Source of the DNA: Schizophyllum amplum
Lineage: Eukaryota > Basidiomycota > Agaricomycetes > Agaricales > Schizophyllaceae
NCBI GenBank assembly: GCA_007026445.1
Contig: VDMD01000014.1
Coordinates: 558,001 to 622,000, forward strand
Direction of reading: 5' to 3'
Length of the DNA: 64,000 nt
Shown here in pieces: positions 45,201 through 59,068 of this stretch. Every line of letters starts with the position of its first letter. The first letter of the stretch is position 1. The notes beneath the pieces were generated by a model. That model worked only from the letters and a program-made list of their open reading frames with translations. It ran no database searches and had not been told where the DNA came from. The position numbers were made by a program, and so were the translations under genes.

Positions 45201-47306
45201 GATGGTGAGTTGTTGTTCAACCCTAGCGTCTTGATGTCGTCAGGATGGAACAGACCGCGGCGGAACGAATTCTTCATCTGGGGAATGACTTCAGTAAGAG
45301 GTATACTTGGGAGGCTGATATCCATACCTTGAAGTCCGCCACCTTGCCTTCGAGGTCGTCATCTTCCCCTAGGTCGGAGTAGTCCTCTACGATAGAATTG
45401 ATATCGCTGGAAGGCGCCTTGGCGAGCGGCACAGGCGCGGTGCCAGGACTCCAGTGCGGGCGTATCGTCTGCGCGTTGTCTTCGCCATCCGGTCGTTCGT
45501 CTTCAGCGGTGCTCTTATTGAGCGCCGCACGGACCGAAGGCTCAGAATCCCGGCCGGCGAGGCGCACGGGTTGCTGCAGTTTGGTCAGGGAGATCCCCTC
45601 CTCGAAGTCGTCGTCCCAGTTGTCCGTCTGCTCTTCTGGCGGCAGCACGAATGCAGGCTGGATCTTCTCCGCGAGATTGATCCGTGAAGGAGCCTTCGTA
45701 CTCGGTCCCGAGCCAACTTTCCAGCCGCCTGGCTGTGATCCAGCGGACGAGGACGTCGGCAAGACGAAGGGCTGTATGTCCAGCGCGGGCGACGATGAAG
45801 GTTTGGATTTGCTCGGATGCTTCGATGGCCGGGAAGGTGCTACGAAATTCTTAGCCGCAGCATACAGCCAGAAGACTATCAGACGCACATCTGAGCGCCT
45901 CATTCCACTCCTGAACCTTCAAGACTGCTTCGTCGTAATTGTAGTTGCTGAGCGGCCGTCCTGGTCCCTGCGCCTCGCGCCCAGGCCTGGGTGCATCTTC
46001 CATCTGCCGCCGAGTGGACACCATCCATGGATGCCGGAGCAGCTTCCGCGCCGAGACACGCAAATTGCAGTCCTTCTGGAAGCAATGGTACAGGAAGTCC
46101 TTGACGATTGGCGATGCGCCGTCCGGTATTGGCGGACAATCATCCTGCACAATACGGAAGAGAGCGGGCATGGGATCGAGCGTGTGGTATGGTGGATGGC
46201 CCTCCAGCAACTCGATGACGACGCAGCCCACGGACCAAATATCGGACGCAGTGGTTGCGCCGGACTGCTCGATGACCTCCGGAGCCACTACAAGATGTCA
46301 GTGCGACGTATAGATTTAGGTGATCCACACAAACTCCAGTATGGGCTTCCGACGACAGCATCGTTGTTGGCCGTCGAGGTTGCCGTACTTGCGACGCCGA
46401 AGTCAGCCAGTTTGACCGTCCCATCCTTGTTGGTGAGAAGGTTGGCGCCCTTGATGTCACGGTGGATTACACCTTGCTCGTGGAGGTATACGAGCCCCTC
46501 GAGAACTTGGGCGATGTAGACGGCGACGAGGTTCTCCGGGAACTTGCCGAAGCGCTTGATGATGTTGTGAAGCGAGCCATTCTCGCAAAACCTGTGAATC
46601 GGTAAGATGTCAAGGAAGTAACGGATTACAAGCAGAGTGATTTGGAATCAGTGCACGAGAGAACTTGGTATAGAGCTCGCGCGCGCCAAGTCCACACAGG
46701 GATAGATGGGACGGTGCGCCACCCGAGCTGACAGCAGCCTGTCTGAGCGCGGTGGCCATTCTTATTTGGCTCTCGTACAGGAGGTGGAGTGTAGTATGTT
46801 GTTACGCACTCGAGGATGATGTAGAGGTACTCGCGCTCCTTGACAAAGCCCTTGTACTTGACGATGTTGGGATGCTGAGGAGGATGTGAGCATGACGCGT
46901 GCGCGAGCGCGAAGATAACTGACATTCAAGTTCTTGAGGAGGTCGATCTCGGACTACAGGACGCATAAGTATCGCGTATCTCGCACCATGACGCGTGCGA
47001 CGTGCCATGATCTCGCCCAGCTCCGACTTGGGGATGTTGCTCAACGTAATTTCCTTGATTGCGACGGTCTCGCCGGTGGCCCAGTTAAGCGCACCTGAAG
47101 GGAGTCAGTTTTCAGTACTTGCGCTGTGGACTGCGACGCACGGTAGACCTGCCCAAAGGCTCCCTTGCCCAGCGAATCACCGAGTTGCTGCAACGCTCTT
47201 CAGCCCTGCGCACAGCGGCGCCGACGCAACCACGCACGTAATCGTTCAGCGTCCTCGAGCTGCTCTGCCGCGAGGACATGCTCGCCGGTCTCGAGGGTGT
47301 TGTCAT
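42278..47306 (-). CDS. Septation/mitotic-exit kinase, Cdc7(S. pombe)/Cdc15/SepH-type
   Basis: Ser/Thr kinase at the head of the septation initiation network. The start at 47306, [20 protein letters not shown], leads across an intron into [16 protein letters not shown]. Next come [102 protein letters not shown] and RHPWM. All catalytic residues are present. Past the kinase domain lie an acidic Ser/Pro-rich linker ([12 protein letters not shown]), a coiled-coil-like helix ([19 protein letters not shown]) and a long array of HEAT/ARM-type helices (44600-42850). A basic, Ser/Asn/Gly-rich tail follows. This layout matches SepH/Cdc7 and plant MAP3K-epsilon proteins. About fifteen introns. Confidence 0.88.
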
Positions 47307-48024
47307 GATGGTATGGAGGTAATCGTGAACGGCTTAGAGCTATGGCGTCGCTTGTTTCTCGTTTGCGAGTCGTAGAAAGGAGTGAAGTCGATTTGCGCCT
47401 TTTGCAGGATAGTAGAGCGTTTAAGAGGAGAAGAGTGACACCGGAGACGCGCTTTTCGAGTTCGCTGTCGCGTCCGGCGCTGACTGCAGGAACAAAGCTC
47501 TGCTCCCCAAGCGGATCTATATTGGTTCACGTGCGTGATGCGCGCCTCTGTCACGGTGGCACTTCGTGTAGAATTAACCGTATGGCGGCTCGAGTCCAGA
47601 GACAGAAAGCAGGTGCGATTGCGGCTCGTTTCCTAGTTCATAAAAGTAGAAACTTGAAGGGGAGTGTAAACGCGGTACGGAAGGACACAATGACTTCTGC
47701 ATTCGGCAACGTGTGGCGTCAAACCAACTTCATTCGGATTTCAGCAGTCCTTTTGATCGAGATTCGCTCCTCTTCTGCCGGTCCTGGAATACGTTCTTTC
47801 TTATTACTACACTAGAGACACCGTTGGAGTTGAATGAGAAGACAAGTCGTAAGGCTATGGCTGGTTTGCGGGTTCAAAGAGACGTCGCGGCCTCGAGCCA
47901 CCCTGACGACACCCGCTCAGGTCGCCCGCCGTCAAAACCAAGTCCATGGGGTTACACAATTATCCTCGAGAGCCGATGCAGAGCAGGGCAGGTAGACCGA
48001 ATTACGGATTTTGTCGCGCACAGT
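47307..48024. other. Intergenic, kinase promoter and hexosaminidase 3' flank
   Basis: About 720 bases. Plus-strand open frames (for example 47342-47815) show no domain and are taken as chance. Confidence 0.4.
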
Positions 48025-50220
48025 CTATGCATTTATGTTGCACTGGAAAGGGCGCACTGCGCACCACTCAGGCTGCAGGGCAATCGCCCGGACACCCTTC
48101 TTGACCAGCCTGTACCGCACGTCGTGCATCCGCGGCAGCGCCTCGTTCACGTCGAGCGGGCGGCCGTCTGGACCCGTGGATCCCGTCCAGAACACCTCCG
48201 CAGAGCTTGCGGCGCGGGGCCACACGATCGAGTCCAGGTTTTCGGGGGACGCTTGTTCAGCCCACAGACATTGTTGACCTAGACCGTTCTATGTGAGCAC
48301 GGGTATGGTGAGAAGCAAGATGATGGCTAGCTTACCACCGAGGACAAGAGGGTGCTGATCAGGCGTCAGGTCGGCGAGAGGGTTGAACGTGTATGCCTGT
48401 CGGATTGGTCAATAAGTAACTGGGGGTAGACAGAAGCAAGGAACGAACCTTCTGCCATGTTTTGTACGGGTCGCACCAAGATGTTCTTGCCCATGAAATT
48501 GAGAAAACCAAGATACGGGAATAAGGCAAGCTTACCCGGAGGGATCGTTCCCAAGCCATTGACCGCCACCACAATCCTGCAGCCCAGGTCAGCATCTATG
48601 TAAGGAAAAATACCTCTGAATCACATCGCACCAAGTAGAAGTAGTCCGATGGCGCTTGCACAATTCTGAAGTCCCTCTTAACAATTTCCGCGGCGTGCTC
48701 GGACGATATCCAGACCCTACATTCCTTTGTCAGCACCCCGCGAGTATTACTTGAAGAGCAAGAACACACATCACCACGGTCTCCTTCGATAGCGTCAGAT
48801 TGTGCGCCAGGACCATTTCTAACGTAAATATGTATAGTCATTAGCTCAACTCCCTCTCATCAGACGTACCGCACTGAGCTCACCTTCCCACACAACCGGT
48901 GCCTTCCCCTCATCTGCCAATGCATCCTGCGTCGCATGCACAAACACATCCAGCGCCTCCTCCAGGGTCATCCCACTCGCCGCCAGATCCGCCTGCGTCT
49001 GCAGATCCCCCATGTAGCACGCCGTGTTCACCTCGTCGCCCCCAGTGCTAAAGTACGCGGAGGGCAGCCGACGGGCGACGGCTCCGAGGAGGCCAGTGGT
49101 GAAGTCGATGACGGCGCGCGAGGTGAGGCGGAGCTGGCCAGAGGGCGGCTCGGCGGCGAACTTCTGCCACGGCGAGGCCTCGCTGCAGGCGATGAAGGAG
49201 GGATGGGCGAGACTGATGATGTCGGTGTGGCCGGGGACGTCGATTTCCATGAGGACGTCGATGCCACGCTAGGGGAAGGGGAAGTCAATGGTGAAGGTGA
49301 AGGTGCTTGAGAGGGAAGGGGTAAGCATACCTTAGCGGCGTAGGATACGATGTCGTTGACGTCTGTCATAGAGTAGACCTGCGAGGACGAGTACGCGCCC
49401 ATTTCGGAGAGCTCAGGGTACTCGGCTACTTCGAGGGGAAAGCTCTGGCTGTCGACAACATGCCAGTGTAAGGTGCTCATCTTGACGAATGACATCGCGT
49501 CAAGGGTGCGCTTGATGTCGGATACAGGGAAGCTAGCGATACACGTCAGTGTCCCGCCCATCTTTCGCTGAAAAAAACCGCGATCTACATACAAATTTCT
49601 GGCGGTGTCCAGCATGAAGCCGCGATATGGCTGCAAGAGGTGCAGTCAGCGCTCAGGTTTACATCGATGACAATCGAAGTACTCACGTATGCTGGAGCAT
49701 CCCCCTCGATGCTCAAAGGCACGATGTTTGTGTACGCTGTCTCATCGAGGACGTACCACATCTGCTCAAACGTAGCAAGCCCACGCAAAATCCCAAGTGT
49801 GGAATTAGCCACAAGAGACGCCGCAGAGCCATCACTAGGCACAAGCAAACTGTAGCTCTCCTGACGCTCTTCGAGAGGCAGAACAGCTTCCTCCGAGACA
49901 GGGCGAACGGGCAGATTGCCGGTCAACGATACTTCAAGAGAGGACAAGGTGGGTGCGTTGTTGATCGTGTCACTGTCAGCAGCACCTCTGCCGACGACGA
50001 GTCGCTCGATGAGCGTGGACTGGAGCGCGGAGGAAGTGCGGTCGATGGCTTCGAGAAGGTCAGCTGGCGCTTCCGCGATGGAGACCGAGAAAGAGAAGCC
50101 GGACGAGAGGCGGAGGAAGTCACTGCCGTTCGTCAAGGAGCGAGGCATGGGCCAGAGGCAAGAGACAACATGGAAGGCGAGCAGGAGAGTGATGAGACGG
50201 CAACCTCTAGTGCGAAGCAT
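48025..50220 (-). CDS. Beta-N-acetylhexosaminidase (GH20), secreted
   Basis: Releases GlcNAc from chitin oligomers in cell-wall turnover or recycling. The signal peptide MLRTRGCRLITLLLAFHVVS is followed by the GH20 N-terminal domain (LWPMPRSLTNGSDFLRL...). The barrel starts at PYRGFMLDTARN and FFPVSDIKRTLDAMSFVKMS, then TLHWHVVDSQSFPLEVAEYP. LMEIDVPGHTDIISLAHP and YFSTGGDEVNTACY carry the catalytic Asp-Glu pair. DCGGGQWLGNDPSGKL, SWCDPYKTWQKAYTFNPL, QCLWAEQ and the usual end SAEVFWTG...VKKGVRAIALQPEWC follow. About ten short introns, no frame break seen. Confidence 0.9.
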
Positions 50221-51446
50221 ATTAAGATGGTTCTGAGTCTGTCACCGTTGAAGGGACTGGACTGTTGACTGGTCTTAGTTCACCAGAGCAGGTATCCAGA
50301 AAGAAATCCGTACTCACTAAGTGAGGAGCTCAGAGGCAGATCTTCTTTCGAAGCCACCTCGACTGGGAGTGTGGAATCCGATGAAGTCAGCCTTGAGTCA
50401 GCCAGAGTTCGCTGCTCGTGGTTTGCGTGGAGAAGATAGCGGGTCACCGTCTACCGTCGATAAGATACTTAGATATGGAAGCCACATGGCAGAGGAAGTG
50501 CGAGACTATGGCTGAACAAGGCGTTCAACTTTTTGCAGTTATATCTGAATTGCAGTCACGGAGACATGAAGATCATCAACGAAAGGCGGAAGTTGTGGTG
50601 TCATCTGTTCGACGACGGGGCTCGTGTTGTCGCAATTAAGTAGTCGTGAGAAATGGTTCGGCAGTCGCCGAAAACCCGGAGAATGCCGGGAGCTTCGAAC
50701 TCCCCGCCGCTCGCGACTTGTTCACGACCGCAACCTTGTGTTGCTGCCTCATTCGACAGCGTCACAAACATCATATCTATGCCTCTGGACTCCACAAATT
50801 CTGCAAGGGAATAGCCCACTCTCACCTGTCCCACAGCGGGATCGCCGTCAGCTTTTGCAGCACGCGCTCGTCCGCTGCATCTTCAGACCGCAGACCAATG
50901 TACACCATCTCAGCAGGCCAGCGGGAACAGCACTAACAACCTTCACCACGTTCATCGACGATGAGACTCTGAGTCTGTCGACTTTCGCCGCCTCGGCGGG
51001 ACGCGGCCCGGTCTCGGGCAGGTCACGGTATCAGCTCGGAGTCAAATCGCGCGCGCGTCGCGAGATTTGGCGTCATGGTCCGCCAAAGTGGCGGACTCCC
51101 GCGCCTCTCCCTGGCCTGCACACTTACCCACGTCCCGTGGCGCGGATGGGCAGGGATAGAATGGCGTGGGCTGGCTTGCGCTGGGACTGGCTATACAAGG
51201 CACTGCGCGAACTTGGGGACGTCTGGCCACGGCCTAGTCGACGACAAGACAGCGCGCACGACAGTGGCACGACACGGGGCCATTTTACTGTGAGCGGGGG
51301 CGCGTGCTTACGCGTAGTTAGCACGCCATCGTGCTATGGGCTAGCCATAATATGATGCGCGCCTGCGTATCGCCGCCCATCCTTCTTTGCTTCTGCACCT
51401 CGTTCTTGGCTCTTGTGCTTCCCTCTCTCCTCTCCTGCTCACCAAT
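50221..51446. promoter_or_regulatory. Divergent promoter region, hexosaminidase (-) and sulfhydrylase (+)
   Basis: About 1.2 kb between two divergent genes. Several open frames cross it, none with motifs. No CACGTG box or clear TATA box was found near either start. Confidence 0.4.
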
Positions 51447-53296
<1,850 letters not shown>

Positions 53297-53532
53297 GCGC
53301 TTGCGCATGAAAGTAATTGTAACCTGGCTTCGGAACTGGCTGTATATTATCACTATCTGAATGTTGCTTATGCATTGTTCGTGTAATACCTTCAAATTAC
53401 CTGGGGAAACTGAGTAGCGCGCACGTGCGCGAGAACAATGAACTAGATCGTCCCCAAAAGTCTACCCCGCCTCTTCTTCTCATTCCACCACGTCGTTCTA
53501 GCACGGAGAGGGTGTCCCCCTCGCGCTGGGCG

Positions 53533-55691
53533 ATGAACAGCATATTCTTTCCTACCCAGGTCGCTGTGCTCTTCAAGCAGGTCTTCAGGGTGTTCTCGGG
53601 CCTCGCGATCTCGAATCAGTATATTCTGCACCGGCAGGCAGGCCTGAATGACGGACTAGCGCTCGCGACTGCAGACCCGTCCGACTTTGGTGGTGGCTGG
53701 TCGCCCCAGGACGCCACGGAGCGCGAGAAGAGGTCCTACGTCTTCCGTGCACGGTGGGGGAGGATGGTCTCGTTCAGGCCGGTGGAGAACCGTAGAGGTG
53801 CGTGTCTTGCCAGAGTACCGCGCCCTTTCAATAACGCAAGACTCGAAGATGAACGACGCGCGTCGTCCAGCAAGGTGTCAGATGAGGACGACAAGCAGGG
53901 CGAGCTCCCTCATGGTCCCTCCCCTTCCCAGCCGCCCCGCCCTCCAGAGTCTGACAGGAAACGTCGTCGGACCGATGTAATACACAAGCTCATGGCAAAC
54001 CCTGCTCTATTTGATCCCTTGCGACGACCACGATACCCACTCGTTCTCTGTCATGGTGCGCGCGCTCATCATGCCCCAGTACATTCGTCTGACAGACTGC
54101 AGGACTCTATGGCTTCGATACTCGCGGTCCGAATGCCTTTCCGAGCATGAGGATGCACTACTGGGCAAACGTACTCCAGATCCTGCGTGAAAAACTGGGT
54201 GCCGAGGTCGTGGTCACAGCGGTTCCCCCGTGCGTCGAGTGCCCCCCCCCCCTAATCCACTCTGCTCACGTCTTGCTCAGAACAGGCTCCATCTCGTCCC
54301 GCGCTGAAGCTCTGCACTTGCAGCTCAAGGACAAGGTCCGAGGCCGTGGACTCAACCTTCTCGCGCATTCTATGGGCGGCTTGGACGCCAGACACCTCAT
54401 CTCCCACATCAAGCCCAAGGAGTACAGCCCGCTGTCCCTCATGAGTGTTAGTACACCTCATCGAGGGAGCCCCTTCATGGACTGGTGTGCCGTAGGTGCC
54501 GTTCATTCATCCATTTCGTGGTCCGGCATTGAGAGTCTGCAGGAACACATCGGGTTAGGAAAGCTGAATTACAAAGAAGAGCAACTCAAGCAAGCGCTAC
54601 GCGTCGCCGGACTGACAGAGGAGCAAGCTATCCGTCAGGCTGAGCAGTCCGAAGGCAAGGACCTGAAAACTGCCGGCGGACTCTCATTGTCGACCTTCTC
54701 CACTGCGGTCATGTCCATGCTCGACTCCCCTGCCTATGCCAACCTGACCACGACCTACCTCAACAACGTTTTTAACCCGGGCACTCCCGACGACCCGAAC
54801 GTCAAGTACTACAGCGTCTCCGGCCGCATTTCGAGCGTGAACGTGCTGCATCCCTTCTGGCTGCCAAAGATGGTCGTCGACGAGGCAGAGCAGAAGATCC
54901 GGCAACAGCTGCGCGAGTTGTGGGAAAAGGAGCACGGGAAGAATGCCTCTTGGGACTCAGACGATGTTCCCTTGTGGGCCAAGGACGAGGAATGGGGCAA
55001 CGACGGGCTGGTAGCTATCCAGAGCGCAAAATGGGGTGAATACCTTGGCTGTATGGAAGAGTCTGATCGTACGTCGTTCTTGCTTGTCTTCTTAATGCGA
55101 CTGACAGACGTCGCAGATTGGGAGATGCGCGGCGCGCGCGGTATTGAGTTCGGCGTCGACTTGCCCGCAATCCCGGCTTTCGGTTTCGGTGCACTGCGGT
55201 CGAGTCTAACAGAGGCCGACTGGAGCATCAAGGACTGGAAACGGCTCATTGGGACGGCGACACGCGAGGAGCGCGATCAGCGTGCGGCTGAAGCCGCTGC
55301 CGTCGCCGAGGGCGACCACAACAAGCCTCAGGACGGCAACGAGAAGGCGAAGGCCGCCAGAGCTGCCGAGCGCGAGCGGCAGCGGGCGAGCGACGACGCG
55401 GTAATTGCCTCATACACGGAGAAACTGAGCAAGGTCGTCGACTGGCTTGTGGAGCAGGTGCCAACGCCGCCAGTCATGGCGATCAAGGAGAAGTTCGTAG
55501 ACGAGGCGAAGGATAAGGCGGTGGCGTATTTTGATCGGATGCGGGCGACGGAGGGTGCGGATGGCAAGGAGGCGAAAGGAGCGAAGCGCGAGCAGGAGAA
55601 AAAGCGCCCAAGGAGCGATCTGGAAACGAAGGAGGACATGGAGAGGTTCTATATTGCGCTGACCAAGAAGCTGTATGATGATGGCCTGTGA
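53533..55691 (+). CDS. Tgl2-like lipase (alpha/beta hydrolase, mitochondrial-type)
   Basis: Putative triacylglycerol lipase or esterase related to yeast Tgl2. I chose the ATG at 53533 (MNSIFFPTQVAVLFKQVFRV), which gives an amphipathic, targeting-like N-terminus; an in-frame ATG at 53425 is possible. After three introns comes YPLVLCHGLYGFDTRGPNAF (HG oxyanion region), then MHYWANVLQILREKLGAEVV. The nucleophile elbow is LNLLAHSMGGLDARHL; VSTPHRGSPFMDWC follows. The acid is likely the Asp of WGNDGLV near 54990. The His is likely in DHVADWEMRGARG, formed by splicing out an intron at about 55069-55108. The C-terminal 150 residues are a charged Ala/Glu/Lys/Arg-rich extension, probably coiled coil, not usual in Tgl2. 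Confidence 0.8.
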
Positions 55692-56079
55692 GGACGTGGT
55701 TGGTCACTGTCAATTCTCTTTACGCACGGTGTGCGGACACTGCCACTCGAAGCAGGCGACTGGGGCTTATGCGCGCGACAACACACGACCTCCCGGACGA
55801 CCTAGTCATCACAGCATGGAGACGCGAAGGAGTCTTTCGCAACGCTGCTACGGCATACGCGCAGGTGATGCACTCCGGAGTGGGTGGGGAGGAAGACGGC
55901 GGTAGACGCTGGCGAGACACGCGAGCGGACAGCAGCGTCTAGTGATGTATAGCGTATGATAGGCAGTGTAAGGGAGCTACTCATAATTAACACTACTATG
56001 AACTTGGCGAACGCGCTATGTTTGTTAGGTAAGATGAAGGACATCGCGCAGCTCGCATTTGGCAGCCGCAGGTGGCACC
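55692..56079. other. Intergenic, 3' flank of the lipase gene
   Basis: About 390 bases; nothing recognised before the foldback repeat. Confidence 0.4.
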
Positions 56080-56207
56080 CACTGCACGCAAGGTCAAGAT
56101 CCGCAAGGCGTTTGTGGAGTTTGAAGAGTCCGCGAAGAAAGCCCGCGCCTTTCTTCGCGGATTCAAACTCCACAAACGCCTTGTGGATCTTGACCTTGCG
56201 CGCAGTG
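56080..56207. repeat. Near-perfect 128-bp foldback (inverted repeat) element
   Basis: Two arms of about 60 bases, CACTGCACGCAAGGTCAAGA onward and its reverse complement ending GACCTTGCGCGCAGTG, meet around 56140 with only a few unpaired bases. There are a handful of mismatches. The sequence could form a long hairpin in RNA or DNA. No clear target-site duplication was found. Confidence 0.8.
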
Positions 56208-56437
56208 ACCACTGATCATGGTCACGTGTCATGTTGAGAATTGTGACTCTAAGTCTTACTTAGCTCTTGCTTGACCGTCATCATCCCCATTTTAGGTGAC
56301 CCAAACGGTCGAACAAAGCAAGGCAGTCGCTCATTCTTGGGCTTCTTTTACGTCGCTTGCGCAGCATATACCCTGTTCAATGTTGCAGCCCCTCGGAGCC
56401 GTTTGCAGGCAATTGTGACTCCTCCGCCGCGGAGGCA

Positions 56438-56444
56438 TATATAA
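56438..56444 (+). promoter_or_regulatory. TATA box of the first 2OG dioxygenase gene
   Basis: TATATAA, 41-47 bases upstream of the ATG at 56485, just after a GC-rich palindrome (CTCCGCCGCGGAG). Confidence 0.6.
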
Positions 56445-56484
56445 GCGCGCGATCGAACGCTCTTGTAATTTGCCCACTTCCACA

Positions 56485-57973
56485 ATGCCCACCGTTGATG
56501 ATACGATGCGCCCTGCGACCCCAGAGGACGACGCTGCCACCGACATGTCTCCGGATTCCCTCGAGAGCAAAATCGCCGCGCTTCGCTCGAGCATTGTCTA
56601 TCGCATGCCCTTTGTGCACGGAACACTTCCTGTTCAAACCGGCCAAAAAATCAAGCTATTCTACGGCGAGCCGGACGAAGCTCAGTGAGTGATCCTGGTC
56701 TTTCCGGCACGCTTGGGCTCGTCTGAATTCTTGTTCAGCTGCATTGACTTGGCGCAGCCGACAGTGCAACAGCTGCGCCTCCTGGAGAAGGCTTGCGAGC
56801 CCGCCACATTTGGCCGTAATCAGGAAGACGTTTGGACGAGACCTATCGCAAAGCGGGCAAGATGGACGTCGATAACTTCAGCACCAATTACGACCCCACT
56901 CGGTCCGGCATTCTGGAGCTCGTACAAAACGAGCTCGTGGGAAAGGGCGGCAGCAAGCTTGTGCTGGAAATGTACAAATTAAACGTCTATGGTGCGTACC
57001 ATTGATCACAACTGCGTACGTTTCTTCTTTCTTATGCTACAATCAGGAAAGGATTCCTTTTTCAAGTCGCACAAGGACACGCCGCGCGGCACCAAGTCGT
57101 TCGGAACCCTTGTCATGGTCTTCCCTGCGCCACATGAGGGCGGCCAGTTTTTACTCAGTAGCGCCGGCAACGAGTGGACTGTCGACGCTGCCTCGGAAAT
57201 CCTCCAGAACGGGCAGCACCACCTTGTTTACGTCGCTTTTTACGGCGACGTTACCCACGAAGTTCGCAAAGTGACCTCGGGGCACCGCGTCACTCTGACA
57301 TGGAACATCTTCATTGAGGAAGAAATACCGCGTCCTCTTCCAATACCGGGCGACATGCTCGAATACGACGCCGTTCCGAAGGAGGCCCTTGCTGCTCTTC
57401 TCGCTGACGAGCGCCTGCTGCCGAATGGCGGTTATGTAGCCTTCGGCCTTCGATACGAGTACCCGGTTGAAGACCGTCGATCTCTTTGGGATCTCAAGAG
57501 GCATCTCAAGGGCGGCGATGCCATGATCCAGCGGGCTTGCGAGGCTCTGGGGCTGAAGATATCCCTGCGCGCCCTGTATGACAAGGACAGTTATTGGGAA
57601 TTCGAGGACATTCTCGGGAATCGTGAGACGTCTACTACGCGCTCAAGTATGCCATGGCTGGCGGCTGCGAGCGGGTAGAGTGTCTGGTGGACGTCTTCAG
57701 CGACAGCGACGAAATCGTTCGCGAGGCGGGAAGCGAGCCTGTAATCGACCAGCATGGCGAGGAACTCAAGACCCAGGAGATCGCTTGGGTCACGGAGTAC
57801 AACAAGAAGAACCTCATTGAGGGTGAATACGGTGGGTGTCACGAACTTGGTCGTCGTGTCGCATGTGTTGCTGACAGGTACGGTATTCAACAGAACCCGC
57901 GTATGGCAATGACGGCTTCCAAGGAACCGTTTACGGCACTTTGGCTCTGTTTGTTGAGGTGAAGCGTCCATAG
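56485..57973 (+). CDS. 2-oxoglutarate/Fe(II) dioxygenase domain protein, paralogue 1
   Basis: Fungal protein with a prolyl-hydroxylase-like Fe2OG fold. MPTVDDTMRPATPEDDAATD leads into LRSSIVYRMPFVHGTLP and KIKLFYGEPDEAQCIDLAQP. The iron-binding HxD is in FFKSHKDTPRG; the distal His is in YGDVTHEVRKVTSGH, followed by RVTLTWN, whose Arg would bind 2-oxoglutarate. Against paralogue 2 (60753-62325), one base is missing at about 56830-56833 (QEDV to LDETYRKAGK) and another at about 57625-57630 (LGNRE to DVYYALKYAMAGG). The last intron (57832-about 57892) joins EGEYE to PAYGNDGFQGTVYGTLALFV; stop TAG 57971-57973. The substrate is unknown. Confidence 0.7.
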
Positions 57974-58984
57974 GCTAGAAACGTTAGCAGCTCTTCTGTT
58001 TCGGCACCTCTGGCTTTTCTGGGTCTGAGCGCAAGGATCTCGCCCATAACGTGTTCTGATAGTGGTCGAAAAATGAGCTTTCACGTTACGGTCTTCAGCC
58101 GTCTCAGAGTTATTTTGCATAGCCAAACCGGTTTGACTGGAAAGAATACTTTGTAGAGGTAGGCAACAGCTGGTCGACCGCGAACGTTCAATATTCATTA
58201 TGATTGAATTCTGGGAACACCGTGCAGCCTCGTGCGAAAGCACGCTGACATCACGAGGTATGTTGAAGTCACGGTCAACTTGAAAGATTAATGTTACCAA
58301 GAGGAAGTAGAAGCTCACTGCTTCCGACTCGATGACGTTCATGAGGCGAAGCTATAGCTATCTGTCCATGCAGTTTACGAGGACAGTGCTTGAGATCTAC
58401 GTATACTTAGGCAGGTATAGCAGAAGCGCCGGACCCTGTCGCCGGCTAAATTTTCTCCGACAATTTACTTACTTACCAGCACCAAATGACTTCGTCTGTG
58501 CGTCGAATGCATTGCGACTAGGAGCCTCACACGGAGAAGCGACGCTTCGCGGCATCCCAGGTGTAGGATATGTAAGTTGACTGCTAACCTGAGTGCTGAG
58601 CTTCCGCGCACCGACGGCAACGGTGAACTCGCTTCTGGTAGTCGACTAGTAGTCACCACTGACCAGGAATACTAAGTAGGTGACAACAATGAAAATATTT
58701 ACGGGGTATGTCGCTTCTGCATCACATAAATTCGAGACTGCTACGTGCCCATTAGCGAAACAATCAGTCACAGACCGATATGTACTCACCATTCGCTCGT
58801 GTTCGGGCGCTCTTCGACATTCCTGCTCAAGTCCCAAATCAAGTTGGTCTGGGAAGCTCGCTATGTCACATGCGCATGGAGTAACCGTTCTTCAGTCATC
58901 CATCGGCTTACAAAGTTAGCATGAGGGCCTAACACAACGGCAATGTTGGAAGAGTTGTTTGCACGCATGGATGTGCGAGCGGGG
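57974..58984. other. Intergenic, dioxygenase 1 to aldo-keto reductase
   Basis: About 1 kb. The longest open frame is 151 residues on the minus strand (57887-58342), without a recognised domain and partly overlapping dioxygenase 1. No further gene could be supported. Confidence 0.4.
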
Positions 58985-58992
58985 TGACGTCA
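58985..58992. promoter_or_regulatory. Palindromic CRE/ATF-type site upstream of the aldo-keto reductase
   Basis: TGACGTCA, the full consensus of ATF/CREB-family bZIP factors, lies 19 bases before the TATATAT at 59011 and 77 bases before the ATG. bZIP factors of this kind often mediate stress responses in fungi. Confidence 0.45.
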
Positions 58993-59010
58993 AAAGAATT
59001 TCCGCATCGT

Positions 59011-59017
59011 TATATAT
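59011..59017 (+). promoter_or_regulatory. TATA box of the aldo-keto reductase gene
   Basis: TATATAT, about 52-58 bases upstream of the ATG at 59069. Confidence 0.55.
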
Positions 59018-59068
59018 GCACGCCAGCCGGACCCTTCCTTCGTGCCTGCTACAGTTAGATCTTGAGAC

